In this document: piece after piece, positions 41,901 through 46,651 of the stretch
How the letters are laid out: each line of letters opens with the position of its first letter
Position numbering within the stretch: the first letter of the stretch is position 1
Assembly: GCA_020723935.1 (NCBI GenBank)
Contig: DYHY01000001.1
Span: forward strand, 4,604 to 51,254
Direction: 5' to 3'
Length of the DNA: 46,651 bases
From: Candidatus Micrarchaeum sp.
Lineage (GTDB): Archaea > SpSt-1190 > DYHY01
Notes under the pieces: generated by a model
What the model saw: the letters and a program-made list of their open reading frames with translations, nothing else
Databases searched by the model: none
What the model was told of the DNA's origin: nothing
Made by a program: the position numbers and the translations under genes

Positions 41901-44900
41901 GAAGTCGGCCGCGGCCCCGGTGTAGCCGGTGGCGTCCCAGCCCATCCCGCCGGTGATAGTCCCGTTGTTCGTCGAGTTCATTGTGAGGTCGTTTGCCTTT
42001 GTCCCGGCCCCCTCGTTGAAGTTCATGTAGAGGACCTCGCTGGAGTTCGTCGTGAGGTAGCTCTCCTCGGCGTTGATGGCGTTGTCGAAGCCCGTCGCGG
42101 AGAGGGTGCAGGGGCCGTCCAGGCGCGTCCGGGAATCGAAGTTGTAGGTCCAGGTGCTCGTGCCGACGGCGGAATTGACCTGGCCGCAGGTGTAGATGGT
42201 GACGTTCTTGATGCCGCTCCCGCCGGTGTCGTTCGTGGTCCCGGCCAGCTGCACCGTCCCGCTGACGTAGGCGTTCTGCGACGGGGAGCTTATAGTCGTG
42301 TTGGGGGCCGCCCAGTCGTACGCGCAGACGCTCAAGGCGTTGCACCAGAAGTTGTTGGTTGTGTAGCTCGTCGCGTCGATCGAGCAGCGGGAGTTCGTGT
42401 AGCCCGAGCAGGACGCGCGGCAGGTTCCGGCGACGCACGTGCCGCTCGTGCAGTCCGCGCCGGCCGTGCACGCCTGGCCGTCGGAGCAGAGCGTCTTGCA
42501 AGCCGCCGTGCCCGAATACGAGCCGGCGTTGAACGCAATGTCCCTGTTCTGGACCTGGAAGTTGTATGTCGTGCAGCTCGAAAGGCCCGTCATGTTGTAG
42601 CTTGCCGCGCTAAACCAGGGAGAATCGGCCACCTGCAATGCAGACTCGTGGATCCTGGATGGGAGGAGATCCAGGCCCGTCGTCGACTTGCCGATCCTGA
42701 CCATGTCCCATTCCACGTTGTCGTAGTTGACGCCGCCCGTCGAAAGGTCGCCGTAGAGGTAGACGCAGAAGTTGCTGCCGTTCGTGGGCCACTGGTCAGA
42801 ATCCATGAAAAGTGAGATGCGCGCCGGCTCCCAGTTGCCCGTGCAGGCGAAGGACGCGCTCGTCGTCCACTTGCCGTAGTTGACAGAGTCCCCGAAGAAG
42901 ATGTGGGCGGATCCCGAGCCGGAGGGGCACTTGTACATGAAGCTGGCTGTGTAGTTCCTCGGCGTCGTGTAGGAGCCGTACGCCTTGCACTGCCAGATGC
43001 CCGACCAGGAGCCGCCGTTGTATTTGAGGTAGGCGCCCTTGTAGCCGTTGAGGTATCCGCTAACAGGCGTCGTGTTGATGGAACCGTAGGTGCCAAAGCC
43101 CGACCAGGAGGCATTCCCCCGCTCGAAGCCGCCGTTGGAAAGGTAATTGGCTCTGTTCCCGGCGTCGTCGTAGGAGGTCGGGATGAAGAAGTAGTCTGTC
43201 CCCCGGTCCTCCCCGTTGGACCAGCCGCCTATTGAGCATGAGGTGGCCGTCTTGCTCTGTAGCGAGGGGGACGTGGGGGCTGCCGGGCCCGCATAGTCAA
43301 GGGCGTCGATGTCCAACACGGAGTTCGACGACGAGAGCGGCGTCACGCGCAGGTTGTCTATGTAGTACGTCGCGTCGTTCGTCGCGTAGCCGTAGTTTGC
43401 GAAGAATATGTACTTGAGGTTGGTGGCCTCGTTCCCCGTCCAGGGCTCCATCCCGGTCTCGGAGAGAAGGATGTCGTTGAGGTAGTGCTTCACGCGCCTG
43501 TCGTTGAAGTCAAGGATCATGCTGAAGTGGTATGTCTGGCCGGCCGTGAGTATCGGTGTTGAAGGTGTGTAGTATTCCCAGGCGTCGTTCTGGAGGAGGT
43601 TCCAATTGCCCGCCCCGGAGCTTGCGCTCCACACGGAATACAGGTTCCTCGTCGAGTCCAGCAGGCGCACGGCCAGGTTCCAGCTGTTTGCCCCTGACCA
43701 GACGATGTCGTATTCCACCTTGACCCTCCCCGACACCGGGGAGGCCAGGGTGAAGCGCGCGTATTCGTTGGATTCGGTGACCGCCGTACCCGGGAGGTAG
43801 AACTTGAAGCGGTTCTGGTCTATCGTGAAGGTGGAGCCGTTGCCGTTCGTGTATTTCGTCCAGCCGGAGAGGGTTGTGATGTCCGCCCCCTGCGTTCCCG
43901 TGAAATTCTCATAGTCTCCGCCGGTCGGGATGTAGGTGCCCGCGGCAGTCGTGCTCCTGAGGAGCGCATACTTGTTCGTCGTGAACGTCGTAGCTATGCT
44001 GTTGAGCTCGTCCATCTGCCAGCCGTAGTTACCGTCCAGGAGGCCGTACGCCGTTATCAGGCCGGACTTCGGGAACTCGGGCCAGAAGTTCTTGAATGCC
44101 GCCTCGGCGGAGGTCGAGGGGCTGATAGCGTTAGCGAACCTCAGGAGCGGCGCGTCCCAGCCGTAGGTGCCGTTCATGTGCAGCTCCGTCCAATACTCCG
44201 AGCCGGCCGAGGACATTCCGTACTTGGCGCCAAGCTGCGTGAGCGCGAAGCCGCCGCCTGTTGTGAAGTTCCAGTCCGTCCCGACGCGGAAAATTGTCTT
44301 GTGGCCCAGGGCGCCCCAGTTGAGGGACTCCTGCGTGCCGTTGTTCCTGCCCCGGTACCAGAAGCCAGGGGTGGAGGGGGCCACGAGGAGGCCGCCCGAA
44401 TCCACATACTGGCGCACGATTGATCCCGAACTCGGGTTGGTCTGGGTGTGTATCGTGTCCGGGACCGAGTACCCGTCCGTCATTATCACGACCGTCCCGG
44501 TCGCGTTGTTGAGCGTGATGTGGTTCTGCATCCACGTCGCGAGGGTGTCGGCGTTCTTCTCGGTGAACCCCTTGTTCACGAAATAGGTGCGCGCGACGGC
44601 GGGGTTCGAGAACCCAGGTTTCGGGTAGCGGGCGTCGTAGTAGATGATCTTGTCCGGGTCTGTGAAGTTCACCGTCACGGAGGCCCCGCTCGTGACCGTG
44701 CCGGTAGGCTGGCTGGGCGGGTCCCTGTCTGGGGTGACGAAATTGGCGTCCTGCATGTCTGCTATGACCTCCTGCTGGTTGAGGGGCCGATCGTAGATGT
44801 GGACGTTGTCTAGGATTATGCCCGCCGCTCTGCCCCAACTGAAGGCGCCCAGGTAGAACGGGCCCGCTCCGCTGCTCATCGTCGCCGGCGCCGCGGCCGT

Positions 44901-46529
44901 TCCGACGAACGCGCCGTCGATGTAGGCAGTCGCGGTAGTTCCGCTCTTTGCGACCGCGACGTGATACCAGCGTTTGAGGGCAAAGGCAGTGTTCTCCCCG
45001 CCCGGCCCGAGGCAGGAGAATCCGAGGTTCCCGGGGTCGAACTTCCAGTGGAAGCACTGCGTCGTCGTGTGCACCCATATTCCCGGCGACCGCTCGCCCG
45101 TCCCGTTCGTCTTGGCGAGGACCCTCCTCCACAAGCCGTCCGGTGCGTCGGTCATGTAGAACCAGAAGGAGACAGTGTGGTCGTTCAGCGAGTTGAACGT
45201 GGGGGTGGCTATGGAAACATTGTTGGTCGAGGCGCGGTTGAATACCATCCCGCTGTTGAAGCCCCTCTGGTCGACTGACCACTCCGCCCCGGACAAGAAG
45301 CCCAGGTTGCCCGCGGTGCCAGTCGCATCAAGCGTGTAGTTTCCGAGGTCCGTGTCTATGGGGGGGCCAGATTTCTCGTCGAAGGGGTAGTTGAGGACCA
45401 TCCTGGGGGTGTCCTGGCGCGCGCAGATCGTCGGCGACCAGACGCTGTATTTGGTCCCGTCCTCTTTCTGGACGCGCACGTGGTAGCAGTATTTCTCGTT
45501 GTCGATTAGGTTGTCGTGCGTGTAGGTCGCCGAGCTCCCCTGCGAGAGAAACGCCGTGGAGGGGTTGGTCTGCTCCATGAGGTATTCGTAGCCTTCCGGG
45601 AGGAAGCCGGTCCAGGCGATGCTGTTCTTCCTCAATCTCGAGTCCAGGGCCTTGTCGGAGGATGAGGTCGCGTACATGATGGTGGGCGCTCCTAAGGCCG
45701 TGCAGATGTAGTTCGGGCAATACTGGCTCACCACGCAGTCCGCGTCGATACAGCAGGCCCGGTAGCCGGGGTTGAGCGCGGCGTTGTTCGTGCGGTAGGT
45801 GGTCGGGGCGTTGGCGTCGTAGCAGCGGATGTAGACTATCTTCGCGCCGTAGCCGGTGGAGAGGTTCCATGACTGGTTAGCGCAGGCGTAGGAGCCGGCG
45901 GTGCAGCCGGAGGCGCAGCACTGGAAGGAGCCGCCCCAGACCGTGCCGTCGTTCGAGAGCTGGCAGCTTATCGGGTTCGCGCCCCCGGTGTTGGAGCCCG
46001 GGGTGGTTATTCCGCTGACCGTGATCAGCTGGGCGATCGTGCAGCTGGGGACCGTTAGCGTTGGCGTGCCGGCGAGAAGGGTGCCAGCGGTGAGGCGCGG
46101 CTTTGCGAAGATGAGCTCGAAGAACACGAAGATTATGGCCGCGACTATTATCGCGACGTCTGCGTTCCTCCTCACTATCCTGCCGGCCCTCGCGCCCTGC
46201 CTCTTGATTTTCTCGCGGCCATTCTTGGGGAGGCTGAAATAACCGAGTGTGAGGAGGGCGCCCGCTAGGATGAGGATTGCTGCTATCCCTGGAAGGGGCT
46301 TTCCCGCTGTGGCGGAGGGGCTTGAAGCGAAGGAGGGGAAAAGCGCGAGGAGCGGGACAGCCGCAATCAGTGAAAAAAGTGGCAGAAGGGCAGGCCTACG
46401 CTTCGCGTGAAGCCGTCTTCGCTGTCCCACAAGGCAGTCTTGAAACGGCCCCTTTTTTAGTCTTTTCCTTCGGGAAGCGCGCTCCTGTTGGAAAGCCATC
46501 CTAGGAAGCCCGGGCCGGCGAGGCTCCAT
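38862..46529 (-). CDS. Giant (2555-residue) LamG-containing cell-surface protein
   Basis: An intact frame of 7.7 kb. A basic N terminus is followed by three hydrophobic segments (near residues 48-70, 78-98 and 123-140; for example VAIIVAAIIFVFFELIFA). The outside part, in order: a Cys-rich region (SFQCCASGCTAGSYACANQS, YRACCIDADCVVSQYCPNYI); a fibronectin-like module; a LamG/concanavalin-like domain near residues 380-590 (MVLNYPFDEKSGPP to LDNVHIYDRPLNQQEVIADM); a central region with lectin-like jelly rolls; a Dickkopf-like Cys cluster (QACTAGADCTSGTCVAGTC) near residue 1340; a second LamG near residues 1460-1640; about three tandem modules of roughly 100 residues with paired cysteines near 1690-2060; and Ig-like modules. 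There is no C-terminal anchor. Start ATG 46529 is tentative (46499 is possible). Probably an adhesin or glycan-binding surface fibre. Confidence 0.88.
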   Translation of the reverse strand: MEPRRPGLPRMAFQQERASRRKRLKKGPFQDCLVGQRRRLHAKRRPALLPLFSLIAAVPLLALFPSFASSPSATAGKPLPGIAAILILAGALLTLGYFSLPKNGREKIKRQGARAGRIVRRNADVAIIVAAIIFVFFELIFAKPRLTAGTLLAGTPTLTVPSCTIAQLITVSGITTPGSNTGGANPISCQLSNDGTVWGGSFQCCASGCTAGSYACANQSWNLSTGYGAKIVYIRCYDANAPTTYRTNNAALNPGYRACCIDADCVVSQYCPNYICTALGAPTIMYATSSSDKALDSRLRKNSIAWTGFLPEGYEYLMEQTNPSTAFLSQGSSATYTHDNLIDNEKYCYHVRVQKEDGTKYSVWSPTICARQDTPRMVLNYPFDEKSGPPIDTDLGNYTLDATGTAGNLGFLSGAEWSVDQRGFNSGMVFNRASTNNVSIATPTFNSLNDHTVSFWFYMTDAPDGLWRRVLAKTNGTGERSPGIWVHTTTQCFHWKFDPGNLGFSCLGPGGENTAFALKRWYHVAVAKSGTTATAYIDGAFVGTAAAPATMSSGAGPFYLGAFSWGRAAGIILDNVHIYDRPLNQQEVIADMQDANFVTPDRDPPSQPTGTVTSGASVTVNFTDPDKIIYYDARYPKPGFSNPAVARTYFVNKGFTEKNADTLATWMQNHITLNNATGTVVIMTDGYSVPDTIHTQTNPSSGSIVRQYVDSGGLLVAPSTPGFWYRGRNNGTQESLNWGALGHKTIFRVGTDWNFTTGGGFALTQLGAKYGMSSAGSEYWTELHMNGTYGWDAPLLRFANAISPSTSAEAAFKNFWPEFPKSGLITAYGLLDGNYGWQMDELNSIATTFTTNKYALLRSTTAAGTYIPTGGDYENFTGTQGADITTLSGWTKYTNGNGSTFTIDQNRFKFYLPGTAVTESNEYARFTLASPVSGRVKVEYDIVWSGANSWNLAVRLLDSTRNLYSVWSASSGAGNWNLLQNDAWEYYTPSTPILTAGQTYHFSMILDFNDRRVKHYLNDILLSETGMEPWTGNEATNLKYIFFANYGYATNDATYYIDNLRVTPLSSSNSVLDIDALDYAGPAAPTSPSLQSKTATSCSIGGWSNGEDRGTDYFFIPTSYDDAGNRANYLSNGGFERGNASWSGFGTYGSINTTPVSGYLNGYKGAYLKYNGGSWSGIWQCKAYGSYTTPRNYTASFMYKCPSGSGSAHIFFGDSVNYGKWTTSASFACTGNWEPARISLFMDSDQWPTNGSNFCVYLYGDLSTGGVNYDNVEWDMVRIGKSTTGLDLLPSRIHESALQVADSPWFSAASYNMTGLSSCTTYNFQVQNRDIAFNAGSYSGTAACKTLCSDGQACTAGADCTSGTCVAGTCRASCSGYTNSRCSIDATSYTTNNFWCNALSVCAYDWAAPNTTISSPSQNAYVSGTVQLAGTTNDTGGSGIKNVTIYTCGQVNSAVGTSTWTYNFDSRTRLDGPCTLSATGFDNAINAEESYLTTNSSEVLYMNFNEGAGTKANDLTMNSTNNGTITGGMGWDATGYTGAAADFTGTAGSYINVTDKNSLDFTGAMTATAWVNLGKNDQLNGAAIFAKGNGGGESYAWDFLGTNSNDTRFYAWISAVLYTCTSSNWVAGKRNTWQFLAATYNGPTGTVRLYSNGTSIANCTGLPASLTANAHEFTIGNRQSASTTYDLPLNASVDDLRLYSRALSQAEIKYLYYNATLHYNNTKLVVIDNTPPTTGSLSYTNGYVVGLPLTISSIVNGTDSGSGVANTSIWRQNATLSAGACGAFNPAHQLVATNPGSSYNDGTAAGGYCYNYTLFTYDRAGLSSQYNTTNIAKVDVNASSMGTIAPAAYYTYTTTCGGMTYTNGTDAQSGIAVAYMMRGAATLTAGSCGSYGADSQIWTNPPTPFSDGGRTSGNCYRYAIRNDNNAGLTNYSAYSECKVDTTNPVGGSISYPDGYFRGTTIHLAIANGTDAESAISLTRLWRQSAALAAGSCGSYGAWTVVATNIGADYGDPVSGGYCYNYTLQAVNGAGNSTNYTSAGITRVDSTGPTSSISSPTEGQQVTDAFTISGTASDTGGSGLTRVWVSYDGGETWDVATGSGSWTYGAPAITGMATILSMAEDAAGNNESIASNAGFESFTGSAGDSANDTFTGWSFGGNNHWAVTDLYSGLYSLKLYGAQSTLAASSFYNRGYTLGGKTFYFSTYAKATSPVQVPSLGLRCNGTVVYNLYMNPTLTASYARYSLVATFNPACNGYGVQTFVRTPAAAGENVTYDDVIVLEGVNVTGMGATPQSNDTVATINGGNNINPAFQFPMNLTIFDHDGGSDLDCDGTYAKCNVTCWSTAASNEGGLHSWDNLNASLANRTPGQGIYLNISAMLTPYVYSINGTWNCRARFRDKAGHSNTTGLLSFAFNIRQGALGQPSGSCAFSGLPGTSNISSTCYPGQPAIEVLNLTTGSNYDRQLWINQSRLNWTQLPEPSPNTFLINETTTFGTAACPQSSFVTSATQKIGGLLSRGTFPNPANASLYLCLSLPAGTKAGTYYTNFTIWETDTGALAP

Positions 46530-46544
46530 GCTACCGCAGCCTTG

Positions 46545-46651
46545 TTACAGGGCCAGTTCTCCGGTATCCGTCTCCCAGATCGTGAAGTTTGTGTAATATG
46601 TGCCGGCCTTCCTTCGTCCCCGCGGGGAGGGAGAGGCAGAGGTAGAGGCTC
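46545..46651 (-). CDS. 3' end of a second giant surface-protein gene (partial, frame-disturbed)
   Basis: The last 107 nt of the window are nearly identical to the 3' end of the 38862-46529 gene. YYTNFTIWETDTGELAL and a stop at 46545 match YYTNFTIWETDTGALAP there. Relative to that copy there is a 4-nt duplication (AAGG, near 46608-46616) that changes frame after LSLPAGTK. In the shifted frame the first stop is TAG at 46533-46531, 1 nt before the ATG of the next gene. Other differences are mostly at third positions. This shows a tandem array of giant proteins extending beyond the window. Confidence 0.75.
   Translation of the reverse strand, partial: ASTSASPSPRGRRKAGTYYTNFTIWETDTGELAL

Noticed and set aside
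41166-42815. Long plus-strand open frames opposite the giant surface protein (also 35242-36312)
   Set aside because: They are antisense shadows of GC-rich Thr/Ser/Gly/Asn codons, dominated by Val/Arg/Gly/Ala, without start signals or recognisable domains.
38862-46651. Repeat pair as ends of a composite transposon
   Set aside because: The repeated sequence is the coding 3' end of paralogous genes with mostly silent differences, and there is no transposase or terminal inverted repeat.

Overview
This window reads as a GC-rich archaeal chromosome segment. The archaeal markers are a split RNA polymerase subunit B (B'' then B'), an aCPSF1/FttA-type KH plus beta-CASP nuclease, Mre11-Rad50, an archaeal-type proteasome beta subunit, a DUF63 membrane protein, archaeal-type ProRS, a C1-G72 tRNA-Tyr, and tRNAs with introns at position 37/38. 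Many genes have a TATA-like box 25-31 nt before the start codon, which implies largely leaderless transcription. Very large LamG-containing surface proteins and small genes would fit a DPANN lineage (Micrarchaeota or Diapherotrites type). That placement is an inference only.

Layout. 0-3.3 kb: rpoB1 (partial) and rpoB2 on the minus strand. 3.4-4.2 kb: tRNA-Lys, tRNA-Asp and tRNA-Tyr. 4.3-5.2 kb: an AT-rich island with one decayed membrane-protein gene. 5.3-6.8 kb: a large membrane-anchored extracellular protein, then tRNA-Pro. 7.2-13.3 kb: a glycan locus of three GT2 enzymes, two GT4 enzymes and one NAD-dependent sugar epimerase. 13.4-14.5 kb: two tandem, broken MEDS-like sensor genes. 14.5-18.4 kb: a small protein, tRNA-Thr, TrmI-like methyltransferase, a multi-pass membrane protein, tRNA-Met with a duplicated 3' end, and two broken genes. 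18.5-22.2 kb: the mre11-rad50 operon. 22.3-28.1 kb: a small gene, pfkB-family kinase, proS, psmB and aCPSF1. 28.0-30.9 kb: a broken lipoprotein, tRNA-Thr, a small EamA transporter with an in-frame TAG, a broken methyltransferase and a broken deaminase. 31.0-32.4 kb: a 38-residue membrane peptide, a polyglutamine protein and a DUF63 protein. 32.4-46.65 kb: a minus-strand surface-protein locus with a 2555-residue LamG protein, an 850-residue beta-rich protein, four paralogous single-pass proteins, one further anchored protein, and the start of a second giant copy at the right edge.

Two themes stand out. First, about a dozen accessory genes carry in-frame TAG/TGA stops or frameshifts, often in G or C runs. 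Long core genes and the 7.7-kb giant gene stay open, although they also contain long homopolymers. This looks like real decay or tract-length variation in dispensable genes, but assembly error is not excluded. Second, the right-hand 14 kb looks like a dedicated cell-surface system: tandem giant secreted proteins encoded next to small membrane-anchored Ig-like paralogues.
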